Of a stretch of DNA of 24,337 nucleotides, positions 13,416 through 20,743 are shown in pieces (position 1 is the stretch's first letter; each line of letters begins with the position of its first letter). Source of the DNA: an uncultured bacterium (GTDB taxonomy: Bacteria; Actinomycetota; Coriobacteriia; Coriobacteriales; Coriobacteriaceae); contig CAJMRP010000013.1 of the NCBI GenBank assembly GCA_905215765.1, positions 1 through 24,337 on the forward strand, read 5' to 3'. The translations under genes and the position numbers were made by a program. The notes beneath the pieces were generated by a model, which was not told where the DNA came from, did not search any database, and saw only the letters and a program-made list of their open reading frames with translations.

Positions 13416-15491
13416 ATGGGTGCTCCCAAGACCGGCAATGTAAGGAACGTGGTGCTCGTAGGCCAAGGCGGGGTGGGCAAGACTTCACTCGCCGAGGCCA
13501 TGCTCCACCTTTCCGGCAAGACCGCCCGCCTGGGCGGCCACGACGGCACCAAGCCCACGCTCGACTATGACCCTGAAGAGGTCAAGCGTTCATTCTCCAT
13601 CTCGACGACCATCGCGCCGATCGACTGGAAGGGCGCGCGCATCAATGTGCTCGATGCCCCGTGCTACCCCGATTTTATCGGCGACGCCTTTGCCGCGATG
13701 AGCGTCTGCGAGACGGCTCTGTTTGTGGTCGACGCCGAGGCCGGCCCGCAGCCTACGACGGTTAAGCTCTGGTATGCCGCCGAGGACCTGCGCCTGGCGC
13801 GTGCGGTGTTCGTAAACCGCCTGTCGCGCTCCGAGGCCAGCTTTGCGACCACGATGGACCTGCTGCAAGAGCGCTTTGGCACGCGCCTGGGCGCCGTGAC
13901 CCTTCCCTGGGGCGAGGGCGAGGACTTTGACGGCATCATCGACCTGGTGCGCATGAAGGCGCGCCATTGCAACGGCACCGAAGCCGTTGAGTCGGAGATT
14001 CCCGAGGAGTATCGTGCTCAGGCCGAGGAAGCCCATGACCATCTGTGCGAGCTGGTGGCCGAGGCTGACGACGAACTGATGATGAAGTACTTGGAAGGCG
14101 AGGAGACGCTGACGCAGGAGGAGCTCGAAGGCCTGCTGTCGAAGGCGATCGCCGAGCGCATCTTTGTGCCGGTCTTTGCGGGCGATTGCATCAAGGAGCA
14201 GGGCGTCAACTCGCTGATGGACGACATCGCCACGTACTTCCCGGCGCCGACCGACTATGGCGAGATGCCGCTCATTGACGGCGATTCGCTTAAGATCTCG
14301 AGTGACGATGACCGCCCGGTGGCCTTTGTGTTTAAGACCCTGGCCGATCCTCAGCAGGGTCGCATCAGCTTTATCAAGGTGCTGACGGGCACGCTTGAGC
14401 CGGGCCTTGAGCTGATCAACGCGCGCACCCGCAAGAGCGATCGTCTGGCCCACCTGTATGTGATGTGCGGCCGTGACATGACCGAGGTCGGCCACGCTTA
14501 TGCCGGCGACATTATCGTGGCGCCCAAGCTGGCTGCCGAGACGGGCGATACGCTCTCCATTACCGGTAAGGTCGAGGCTGCGGCGTTTAAGTTCCCCAAC
14601 TCGCAGTACCGCATTGCCATCGAGGCCGAGAATCGCGGCGACGAAGAGAAGCTCTACACGTTTATCGAGAAGGCCTGCAAGGCCGATCCGACCATGAGCA
14701 TCGACCGCGACGAGGAGACTGGTCAGACCATTATCTCCGCCGTTGGTGAGGCGCAGGTTTCGGTGCTGCTCAACCGTCTGGAGGACCGCACCAAGGTCGC
14801 TGCCAAGAGCGTGCCGATCCGTATTCCGTATCGTGAGACCATTCGCCGCACGGCAAGTGCCCAGGGCCGCCACAAGAAGCAGACAGGCGGTGCCGGTCAG
14901 TACGGCGACTGCTGGCTGCGCGTGGAGCCGCTTATTGGGCCCGACGGCACGAGCGACGGCTACGAGTTTGTGGATGAGGTCGTAGGCGGCCGCATTCCGC
15001 GCTCGCTGATTCCCGCCGTGGACAAGGGCGTCCAGGAGACCATGAAGGACGGCATCATTGCCGGCTACCCGCTCACGGGCATTCGCGTGGCTGTGTACGA
15101 CGGCTCGTATCACAGCGTCGACTCCAACGAGATGGCGTTTCGCGCGGCGGCTCGCATCGGCCTGCGCAAGGCATGTGCCGATGCCGACCCAGTGGTGCTG
15201 GAGCCCATCGAGGAAATTACGGTGACTATCCCCGAGAGCTACGCCGGCGCCGTGATGGGCGACATCTCGGCCTCGCGCGGTCGCGTGACGGGCATGGAGA
15301 CCGATGAGCGCGGAGACACCGTGGTCATTGCCCAGGCGCCGCTGGCAGAGCTGGCGGATTACTCGACGCGCCTGCGCTCTATCACGCGCGGCACGGGTGA
15401 CTTTACCATGAAGCCCGCTGGCTACGAGCAGGTTCCCTATGACGTTCAGGCCAAGCTGGTCGAGCGCTATGAGGAGGGTCGCGCCAAGTAG
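13416..15491 (+). CDS. Elongation factor G-like protein (EF-G2 type)
   Basis: A 691-residue protein with the full EF-G domain order: GTP-binding domain, domain II, III, IV (with GRHKKQTGGAGQYGDCWLRVEP) and V (PESYAGAVMGDISASRGRVTGME). The nucleotide-binding domain departs from true EF-G. G1 is G-Q-G-G-V-G-K-T-S (16-24) and intact. The DTPGHVDF motif is changed to D-A-P-C-Y-P-D-F (80-87), replacing Gly and the catalytic His with Cys and Tyr. The NKxD guanine motif reads V-N-R-L-S-R (133-138). These changes are typical of the EF-G2/EF-G-like paralogues of Actinobacteria, some reported to lack normal GTPase activity. The housekeeping fusA is expected elsewhere with rpsL/rpsG. A role in stress translation or ribosome rescue is possible but unproven. 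Confidence 0.9.
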   Translation: MGAPKTGNVRNVVLVGQGGVGKTSLAEAMLHLSGKTARLGGHDGTKPTLDYDPEEVKRSFSISTTIAPIDWKGARINVLDAPCYPDFIGDAFAAMSVCETALFVVDAEAGPQPTTVKLWYAAEDLRLARAVFVNRLSRSEASFATTMDLLQERFGTRLGAVTLPWGEGEDFDGIIDLVRMKARHCNGTEAVESEIPEEYRAQAEEAHDHLCELVAEADDELMMKYLEGEETLTQEELEGLLSKAIAERIFVPVFAGDCIKEQGVNSLMDDIATYFPAPTDYGEMPLIDGDSLKISSDDDRPVAFVFKTLADPQQGRISFIKVLTGTLEPGLELINARTRKSDRLAHLYVMCGRDMTEVGHAYAGDIIVAPKLAAETGDTLSITGKVEAAAFKFPNSQYRIAIEAENRGDEEKLYTFIEKACKADPTMSIDRDEETGQTIISAVGEAQVSVLLNRLEDRTKVAAKSVPIRIPYRETIRRTASAQGRHKKQTGGAGQYGDCWLRVEPLIGPDGTSDGYEFVDEVVGGRIPRSLIPAVDKGVQETMKDGIIAGYPLTGIRVAVYDGSYHSVDSNEMAFRAAARIGLRKACADADPVVLEPIEEITVTIPESYAGAVMGDISASRGRVTGMETDERGDTVVIAQAPLAELADYSTRLRSITRGTGDFTMKPAGYEQVPYDVQAKLVERYEEGRAK

Positions 15492-15525
15492 CGTGTGGCG
15501 TTGCCTGCAACATATATGCCGATGC

Positions 15526-15560
15526 AAGGGCCGCTCTGGGTAACCGGGGCGGCCTTATTT
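15526..15560 (+). terminator. Terminator of the EF-G-like gene
   Basis: The stem AAGG-CCGC-T-CTGG / CCGG-G-GCGG-CCTT with one bulged G and a GTAA loop is followed by ATTT. It begins 35 bp after the stop. Confidence 0.7.
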
Positions 15561-15564
15561 GATT

Positions 15565-15598
15565 CCTTGGGGACGGAGGAAAACGGATCATTTTTTGG
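15565..15598. repeat. Degenerate GGGGAC-type repeat remnant
   Basis: CCTTGGGGACGGAGGAAAAC followed by GGATCA and TTTTTT resembles one arm of the GGGGACAG palindromes elsewhere in the window. No second arm is nearby. It lies between the EF-G-like terminator and the 3' end of the nuclease gene. Confidence 0.3.
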
Positions 15599-15620
15599 GT
15601 TACGGGCAGCTTGGTCGGCC

Positions 15621-16604
15621 CTAAACTCCCGAGGTCTGATTGCGGCCGGTGGCGTAGTCGATCTGCACGTGCGGCTGCAGGTTGTAGCAGTATACGTGGA
15701 AGCAGAGGGTCTTGCCGTGGTCCTCGACCGATTGCGCCTCAAGGCGCACGCCACGGCAGACAAGTTCCTCTTCGTTATACATGGGCGTGACACGGTAGAG
15801 CACATGGTTACCCGTATCGCGGATGTAGCCGAGAATCTGCTCTTCAAACGGTAGCATGCCCGTCTCGTTGAGATAGCGCGTGCCGGTGAGGAGATTCTTA
15901 CGGTTGGCATTTTCGCCGCAGAGCGACCAGGCGATGAGATGGCAGCGATTGTAGAGGCTCTGGCCCGGAATAAAGTCGTAGCGCTGCTGGTGCCATCCGG
16001 CGGGGTGGATACGCGAGATGTCGCCGCGCTTTCCCTGTCCGAGCGACTCGGGGCCCACGCAGGCGAGCGCCTTGCGAGTGCGGCCCAGGCTGTCGAGCTT
16101 GGAGAATTTCTTAAAGCAGCCCTCTTCGGTGGCGCGATCGTATTCATCGAGTGTGAATGACGGCGTGCCGAGCGGGTGCGTGCTGTCGGCGCGAAGGGCA
16201 ACGTAGGGGTTGCCGGCGTAGTCGGGAATGCTGCTGAGATAAACACCGCGGGCGCGGTTGAGGTCGGGGTTTTCGACCTCGTCGATGGGGGTGGCGACGC
16301 TGTCCGCGGAAGCGCCGTCGCCGGTGTCGGTTGCGGCGGAATCGGAGCCATTGCCAGAGTCCTGGCTGTTTTGAGGGTCCGGGGAGCTCGCCGTTCCCGA
16401 TTCGAGCCGAGCGACCAGGCCTGCCTCGTCCTCGGTGCGGCTGGGACTCTCGTTTTGCTTTTCGGCCAGAGCCGCCGCCTGTTCATTGCTTTGCGGCGAC
16501 AGCAGCTTGGGCGCCCCGTCGAGCGATCCCGTAAACAGCGCAAACCCCAGCACCACGGCGGTGCCGATGGAAAGGACTTGCTTGTAGGCGGACTTGCGCG
16601 ACAT
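15621..16604 (-). CDS. Secreted or anchored DNA/RNA non-specific endonuclease
   Basis: A 327-residue protein. A basic N-terminus and hydrophobic segment (about 9-27) act as a signal peptide or anchor; no clear cleavage site is seen. Residues 35-115 are Ser/Asp/Gly-rich and look like a disordered linker. The C-terminal half is a beta-beta-alpha-metal nuclease of the streptococcal EndA/DNase type. The catalytic motif is N-R-C-H-L-I-A (219-225) with His222 the general base, replacing the D-R-G-H form, and E-N-A-N-R-K-N-L-L-T-G-T-R-Y-L-N (231-246) supplies the metal-binding Asn. Such enzymes degrade extracellular DNA for nutrient use, biofilm release or DNA uptake. AGGAG precedes the ATG by 5 nt. 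It is a single leftward gene; an extended -10 TGCTAGACT on this strand (16638-16646) may drive it. Confidence 0.85.
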   Translation of the reverse strand: MSRKSAYKQVLSIGTAVVLGFALFTGSLDGAPKLLSPQSNEQAAALAEKQNESPSRTEDEAGLVARLESGTASSPDPQNSQDSGNGSDSAATDTGDGASADSVATPIDEVENPDLNRARGVYLSSIPDYAGNPYVALRADSTHPLGTPSFTLDEYDRATEEGCFKKFSKLDSLGRTRKALACVGPESLGQGKRGDISRIHPAGWHQQRYDFIPGQSLYNRCHLIAWSLCGENANRKNLLTGTRYLNETGMLPFEEQILGYIRDTGNHVLYRVTPMYNEEELVCRGVRLEAQSVEDHGKTLCFHVYCYNLQPHVQIDYATGRNQTSGV

Positions 16605-16755
16605 TGAGGCTCCTGGATGGACGGTTGGGAATCTACCAGTCTAGCAGGAGCCGCCGAGGGTCGTTCTATCGAACAAATACTCAAGATTTGGGATAGACGC
16701 TACAGATTCATTTGTCTCATATGGAGCTGCGGCAGTTGTTGATGTGGGGCTATTC

Positions 16756-16809
16756 GGCGTTTCCCCAGATAAAACCTGCCAAAATAAGCCTGTCCCTTTT
16801 TGGCAGGTT
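16756..16809 (+). repeat. Dispersed palindromic repeat, copy 1
   Basis: It begins GGCGTTTCCCCAGATAAA, then arm AACCTGCCAAAA (16773-16784), centre with GCCTGTCCC, and arm TTTTGGCAGGTT (16798-16809). The arms are perfect 12-bp reverse complements. It is nearly identical to the copy at 18783-18831 in the same orientation and to the inverted copy at 21981-22033. Confidence 0.85.
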
Positions 16810-16880
16810 AATCGTGAGTTATTTCACCGCAGCTTAAGGTACGGTTGGGATGTGCGCACTTTAAAGAGAGGAACCCATGA

Positions 16881-17006
16881 TTAGAGAGGTTGCGTTCGTC
16901 TCTCTAAATGTCTCTCTAAATGTCTCTCTAAAATAAGATGCTTATCTCTCTAAAGTTAGAGAGATAAGCTATACTTTAGAGAGATAAATCTATCGTTTTA
17001 GAGAGA
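16881..17006. promoter_or_regulatory. Operator array of TTTAGAGAGA / TCTCTCTAAA sites
   Basis: Three direct copies of TCTCTCTAAA occur at a 12-bp period (16899-16908, 16911-16920, 16923-16932). Next comes a near-perfect palindrome with 14-bp arms (16940-16953 and 16956-16969; each 13-bp core CTTATCTCTCTAA or its complement). Two copies in the other orientation follow (TTTAGAGAGA at 16975-16984 and 16997-17006, 22 bp apart). A partial TTAGAGAG is at 16881-16888 and a weaker TTAAAGAGAG at 16861-16870. The last copy touches the start region of the downstream gene. Regular spacing and mixed orientation point to cooperative binding by a dimer, most simply the regulator encoded at 17011. Confidence 0.75.
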
Positions 17007-17010
17007 CGGA

Positions 17011-18711
17011 ATGCCAATGCTGCTGGATGAACCTCTTGGCCTTATTGTTGAGCGCCTTCGCAGGCGGGGGACTGATGACGCATCGGTAGAAGTTAAAGCC
17101 TGCACGAATAAATTGAGCGCAGACGTATGGGAGACAGTGAGCGCTTTTGCGAACACTGCGGGTGGGCTCATTATTTTGGGCCTGAACGAAGCCGAAGGAT
17201 TTGTTCCTTCGGCTAACTTTGCTATCGATAGGGTGCGCGATCAGTTTGTTTCGGGTATCGGAGACGGAGGCTCAGCGGCAGTGGTGACCCATGCGCCGCG
17301 GTACGAGCTTGATCGAGGCGAGGTCGACGGGCTCCAGGTGCTTCTGGTGCGCATCTTTGAACTTGAGCTTAAAGCGAAGCCTTGCTATATCGGCGCGCGC
17401 GGCGTGCAGAACGGTAGCTACAAGCGCGTGGATGATAAAGATATCAAGATGTCACCCGCTGAGCTATATGAGCTGCAGAGTGCGTTGCTTCCGAGCGATG
17501 CAGACGGCACGGTGGTTTCGGAGGCAACGGTCGAGGATTTGGATCCAGATGTCGTGCGGTCTATTATCGCAAATCGCCGGCTGCAGACCCCGCGCGTTTT
17601 GCGCGGGGCCGATACGCTGGAAAAGCAGCTGGTCAGACTCAATATCACTACAAAGGATGGTGCCGTGAAGCTCGCGGGGCTTCTGTCGGCGGGAATTTAC
17701 CCCCAGCAGTTCTATCCCAAACTGATGATCGATGTCGCCGTTCATTCCGATGTGGAAAAATCTGCACCCGGGCAACCCCGGTTTATTGACCGCCAGTTGT
17801 GCGATGGCCCGATTCCGGCTTGCATCGAAGATGCCCTTGCCGCGATTGGACGAAACTTGCGCAAAGCGACGATAGTGCAAGGCGCTGGCAGAAGGGAGGA
17901 TTGGGAAGTTCCCCAGGAGGTTTTGCGCGAGGCCTTGGCAAATGCCTGCATCCATCGAGAATATTCGCCCATGTTTGTGGGGCAGGCCGTGAGTGTCGAT
18001 ATCTATCCAGACAGAATAGAGATCAAAAACCCTGGCGGGCTTTGGGGCGGAAAGACGGTGGACAATCTTGCAGACGGGGAATCGCGCTGCCGAAACCCAA
18101 AGCTCATGAGCCTAATGGGGGCGACGCCGTTAGAGCATGCCGAGGGGGCCGTTGCGGAAAGCCAGGGATCTGGTATCCCGGCTATGATTCGCGAGATGGA
18201 GTCTCGTTCGCTTGGCAGGCCGAAATTTATCGTTAAGGCTGATTCGTTTACGGTGCTGCTTTCCCGGCACGGGGCGGAGCTTGCTGAAAACCGCACGTGG
18301 ATTCAGAGCCATGTGGGCGCCGAGCTGACGGATCGCGAAGAAACATTGCTCATGTTTATGCGGGAGCATGGGTGCGTATGCGATGTTCAAAAAATACGAG
18401 AGGCCCTGAAGTGGGATTCGGATGACATTCGTCTGATCTGCGGGGACCTTGTCGATAAACATGTCCTGTCAAAATGTGGCAAAGACACGTTTGAGATTAT
18501 CGATATGAGCAGAGAACCGTCAGCTTCGACAGCGGATAGGATCCTGGAGGCTCTCAGCGCCGAAGTGGATATGACGGCGCGAGAAATAGCGGTTGCATCG
18601 GGGGTCAAAATTTCGTCCGTCCGCTACCATCTGCCAAAAATGGCGGATAAAGGGCTCATCGAAGTAATGGGTTCATCGACGAGCCGCAACCGCCGCTATC
18701 GGAAGAAGTAG
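17011..18711 (+). CDS. AlbA_2-domain ATP-binding transcriptional regulator
   Basis: A 566-residue regulator. An N-terminal AlbA_2 (Schlafen-like, formerly AAA_4) DNA-binding domain spans about 10-150, with S-V-E-V-K-A-C and W-E-T-V-S-A-F-A-N-T-A-G-G-L-I-I-L-G-L. A C-terminal GHKL-type ATPase (HATPase_c_4) follows, with the N-box R-E-A-L-A-N-A-C-I-H-R-E (306-317), I-K-N-P-G-G-L (338-344) and G-S-G-I-P (386-390). The last ~130 residues carry two winged-helix segments, the second M-T-A-R-E-I-A-V-A-S-G-V (521-532) through a basic C-terminus. The start at 17011 (or ATG 17017) has only a weak ACGGA-like RBS directly behind the last operator copy, so repressor binding would block initiation. The gene is alone, flanked by two direct repeats and a site array, and its neighbours suggest no target other than itself. 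A regulatory or defence-linked role is speculative. Confidence 0.85.
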   Translation: MPMLLDEPLGLIVERLRRRGTDDASVEVKACTNKLSADVWETVSAFANTAGGLIILGLNEAEGFVPSANFAIDRVRDQFVSGIGDGGSAAVVTHAPRYELDRGEVDGLQVLLVRIFELELKAKPCYIGARGVQNGSYKRVDDKDIKMSPAELYELQSALLPSDADGTVVSEATVEDLDPDVVRSIIANRRLQTPRVLRGADTLEKQLVRLNITTKDGAVKLAGLLSAGIYPQQFYPKLMIDVAVHSDVEKSAPGQPRFIDRQLCDGPIPACIEDALAAIGRNLRKATIVQGAGRREDWEVPQEVLREALANACIHREYSPMFVGQAVSVDIYPDRIEIKNPGGLWGGKTVDNLADGESRCRNPKLMSLMGATPLEHAEGAVAESQGSGIPAMIREMESRSLGRPKFIVKADSFTVLLSRHGAELAENRTWIQSHVGAELTDREETLLMFMREHGCVCDVQKIREALKWDSDDIRLICGDLVDKHVLSKCGKDTFEIIDMSREPSASTADRILEALSAEVDMTAREIAVASGVKISSVRYHLPKMADKGLIEVMGSSTSRNRRYRKK

Positions 18712-18720
18712 ATGCAGCCG

Positions 18721-18771
18721 AGTCGCCCCTCTTGTGTCTCTCGAAGTTAGATGGGTGCTAGGGGGGCGACT
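18721..18771. other. Hairpin after the regulator gene, loop resembling the operator
   Basis: AGTCGCCCC (18721-18729) pairs with GGGGCGACT (18763-18771), two further pairs extending inward. There is no T-tract. The loop contains TCTCTCGAAGTTAGA (18737-18751), which matches the central part of the upstream operator palindrome apart from one indel and one substitution. Confidence 0.5.
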
Positions 18772-18782
18772 GCCTCGCGATA

Positions 18783-18831
18783 TTTCCCCAGATAAAACCT
18801 GCCAAAACAAACCTGTCCCTTTTTGGCAGGT
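18783..18831 (+). repeat. Dispersed palindromic repeat, copy 2
   Basis: It shares TTTCCCCAGATAAAACCTGCCAAAA and the CCTGTCCCTTTTTGGCAGGT segment with copy 1. Arms are 18797-18807 and 18821-18831. It is in the same orientation as copy 1, so the two bracket the AlbA_2 regulator as direct repeats. Confidence 0.85.
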
Positions 18832-18869
18832 CAGTTAACGCAGTGCAGGTTGAGCATATGCGAGCGAGC

Positions 18870-18965
18870 GGGCTCCGGGTGCGGCAAGGTGACGTGAAAC
18901 AAGCGGGCGCTGACCTTTTGGTCGCGCCCGTGAAGTTGAACGTCAGATTGCCGTGCCCGGAGCCC
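18870..18965. repeat. 96-bp imperfect long hairpin
   Basis: Outer arms GGGCTCCGGG (18870-18879) and CCCGGAGCCC (18956-18965) are perfect. Inward, GGCAA/TTGCC, TGACGT/ACGTCA, GGGCGC/GCGCCC and GACC/GGTC pair in order around a TTTT loop (18916-18919), separated by small internal loops. No ORF with an RBS covers it. It reads as a REP/MITE-like or structured-RNA element and is distinct in sequence from the others here. Confidence 0.7.
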
Positions 18966-18980
18966 GTGCAGCGCCGAGCA

Positions 18981-19007
18981 GTTGCGCCGTTTGTAAAACG
19001 GCGCAAC
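18981..19007. terminator. Hairpin directly after larE, possible terminator
   Basis: A perfect 12-bp stem GTTGCGCCGTTT / AAACGGCGCAAC with a GTA loop abuts the larE stop codon (19008-19010). On the larE strand no U-tract follows, so it may act as a mRNA 3' stabiliser or a Rho-assisted terminator. Confidence 0.5.
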
Positions 19008-19886
19008 CTACAGGTTCATGTTGCCGTGGATGTAGGGGGTGACCTCAGGGGAGATATGGTCGCAGCCCAGCTCGCGCAGCGCGGACTCGATAACGGCGGG
19101 CAGCGGGGTCTTGCCCTTGTCGTCGATGGCGGCACCGCCGAGGGCGGCAATCTTGGCAACATCTGCGGGTGCGGCCTCGATATGCATGCAGCCGCTGATC
19201 AAGCGCGCGCGTACCTGTGCCAGATCAAGATCGTGCAGGTAATCCTCGCAGGCGCGGATTAAATCGACCTTCTCGCGCGTAAGCTCCTCGCCCGTGGGAA
19301 CGCGCGTGGCAAGACATGCTCCCGCCGGCAGGTTCCAAACGGGATAGCCCCATGCGCGCAGCAGCTCGCGCTCTTCGTCCTTGGTAAAGCCGACCTCCAT
19401 AAGGGGTGAGCGTACGCCGAGCTCTTCTGCTGCACGCATGCCGGGGCGGTAGTCACCGCGATCGCTTGCATTGCTGCCATCGATGACGGTGGGAAAGCCG
19501 AGCGACTTGGCGTGGTTGACGATGGCGGTAAAGCCGGCGTGCTTGCAGTGGTAGCAGCGATTGGCATCGTTGCAGGCTACCTGGGGGAGCTGCAGCTGAT
19601 CGACCGAAAGATTGAGCACGGGGAGCTTAAAATGCGGCCCCTCATTGGCCTGTCCATCAACGGACTGCTCAAACGAAGCCTGTTCGGGCGTGCCGATGAG
19701 CGGCGTGGTGAGATGGACGAGGAGGGTATTGGTAGGCATGATGCGGGCGCAGACCGCGGCCAAAAAGCTGCTGTCGACACCACCGGAAAAGCCGATGGCG
19801 ACGCGTCCGTATGCCAAAAGCAGCTGCTCGAGTGCTGCGAGTTTGTCCTGAAGCTCCTCTGCGGGTGCGGCGGTGTCTGAAAGCAT
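19008..19886 (-). CDS. larE: ATP-dependent sacrificial sulfur transferase LarE
   Basis: A 292-residue PP-loop protein of the LarE family. In characterised systems LarE adenylates the carboxylates of pyridinium biscarboxylic acid mononucleotide and donates sulfur toward the nickel-pincer cofactor of lactate racemase and relatives. The PP-loop S-G-G-V-D-S-S is at 34-40, N-R-C-Y-H-C-K at 109-115, and the sulfur-donor region A-G-A-C-L-A-T-R-V-P places Cys191 where the sacrificial cysteine lies. Length is typical (~270-290). No larA, larB or larC is near, so cofactor partners must be elsewhere. AAGGA at 5-nt spacing sets the ATG at 19886. A candidate promoter on this strand is ATGACA (19943-19948), 16 bp, TATAGT (19921-19926). 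Confidence 0.87.
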   Translation of the reverse strand: MLSDTAAPAEELQDKLAALEQLLLAYGRVAIGFSGGVDSSFLAAVCARIMPTNTLLVHLTTPLIGTPEQASFEQSVDGQANEGPHFKLPVLNLSVDQLQLPQVACNDANRCYHCKHAGFTAIVNHAKSLGFPTVIDGSNASDRGDYRPGMRAAEELGVRSPLMEVGFTKDEERELLRAWGYPVWNLPAGACLATRVPTGEELTREKVDLIRACEDYLHDLDLAQVRARLISGCMHIEAAPADVAKIAALGGAAIDDKGKTPLPAVIESALRELGCDHISPEVTPYIHGNMNL

Positions 19887-19920
19887 GAAAGTTCCTTACA
19901 GTTATTAAAGCTCGGATGAA

Positions 19921-19948
19921 ACTATAATCCCACCGAGCTGCTTGTCAT
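19921..19948 (-). promoter_or_regulatory. Putative larE promoter
   Basis: Reading leftward, ATGACA (five of six of TTGACA), 16-bp spacer, TATAGT, 35 bp before the larE ATG. Confidence 0.45.
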
Positions 19949-19983
19949 AAGACTTCCAGCTATGTAACGAAAGTGCAATATGC

Positions 19984-20008
19984 TATATACGTTATATACA
20001 AGCTTGTA
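19984..20008. promoter_or_regulatory. Direct repeat and palindrome upstream of the HAD gene
   Basis: TATATAC occurs twice (19984-19990 and 19993-19999), running into the 12-bp palindrome TACAAGCTTGTA (19997-20008). This lies about 45-70 bp before the HAD start and may include its promoter and operator. Confidence 0.3.
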
Positions 20009-20054
20009 AAGTGCGGTAGAGTGGCAGTAATGCAATCCGGCGAGGGGGACCGAT

Positions 20055-20705
20055 ATGATCAAGGCTGTTATTTTTGACATGGATGGAACGCTGGTCGATA
20101 CCGAGCGTTTGGGGATTAGGGCCTGGAAGGCAGGCGCCGCTGAGCTGGGGCTCGCGATTGATGATGCGCTGATCCATCAGTTTATCGGACGCACGCTACC
20201 CGATGTCATGGACATCCTCGATAAGCATTACGGCAGCCACGAGACCGCCGAGGCGATCTATGTCCGCCACAAGGAGATTCGCGACGAGATGGTCAAGACC
20301 GATCTGGAGCTTAAGGCCGGCGCTGCCGAGTGCATAGACGAGCTGTTGGCTGCGGGCTATCACGTAGGCCTTGCAACGTCATCGCGCCATGTTACGGCCG
20401 AGCGCAACCTTAAAGCATTCGGTCTTTTTGACAAGTTTGAAACGGTGACCTGCGGCGAGGACGTCGCGCACGGCAAGCCTGACCCCGAGATGTATCTGCT
20501 TGCCTGCGAGCGCGCGGGTTTTGCCCCCGAGGAATGTGCCGTGGTCGAGGATTCGCGCAACGGCTGCGTCTCGGGCATCACGGCCGGATGCCATGTCTTT
20601 GCCGTTCCCGATATCGTGCCGCTGCCGCAAGACGTGGTGGATGGCTGCGAGGCCGTGCTCGATACGTTGTTCGACCTGGCGGCGGCGGTCAAGGCCGTGC
20701 GCTAG
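20055..20705 (+). CDS. HAD-family phosphatase / beta-phosphoglucomutase-like hydrolase
   Basis: A 216-residue HAD superfamily IA hydrolase with a cap of the beta-phosphoglucomutase type. Motif I is F-D-M-D-G-T-L-V-D-T (Asp8 nucleophile, Asp10 acid/base), motif II T-S-S in L-A-T-S-S-R-H (about Ser109), motif III Lys141 in H-G-K-P-D-P, and motif IV V-V-E-D-S-R-N-G with the metal Asp166. All catalytic residues are present. Substrate cannot be decided; such proteins dephosphorylate sugar phosphates or nucleotides. GAGGGGG at 6-nt spacing precedes the ATG. It is divergent from larE and convergent with the LacI-type gene. Confidence 0.88.
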   Translation: MIKAVIFDMDGTLVDTERLGIRAWKAGAAELGLAIDDALIHQFIGRTLPDVMDILDKHYGSHETAEAIYVRHKEIRDEMVKTDLELKAGAAECIDELLAAGYHVGLATSSRHVTAERNLKAFGLFDKFETVTCGEDVAHGKPDPEMYLLACERAGFAPEECAVVEDSRNGCVSGITAGCHVFAVPDIVPLPQDVVDGCEAVLDTLFDLAAAVKAVR

Positions 20706-20743
20706 ACAATTGCGGTGTTGAAACGAGCAATTGCCCACGTTTG

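Noticed and set aside
13590..15527. A 645-codon open frame on the minus strand across the EF-G-like gene
   Set aside because: Antisense shadow; Arg/His/Leu-rich translation without motifs, opposite a gene with a clear domain order.
16899..16932. Could the TCTCTCTAAATG repeats be a CRISPR array?
   Set aside because: The repeats are 10-12 bp with 0-2 bp between them, vary in orientation nearby, and no spacers or cas genes are present.
18740..19007. Short plus-strand frames in the gap between the AlbA_2 regulator and larE
   Set aside because: They cover palindromic repeats and the antisense 3' end of larE and have no RBS or motif.
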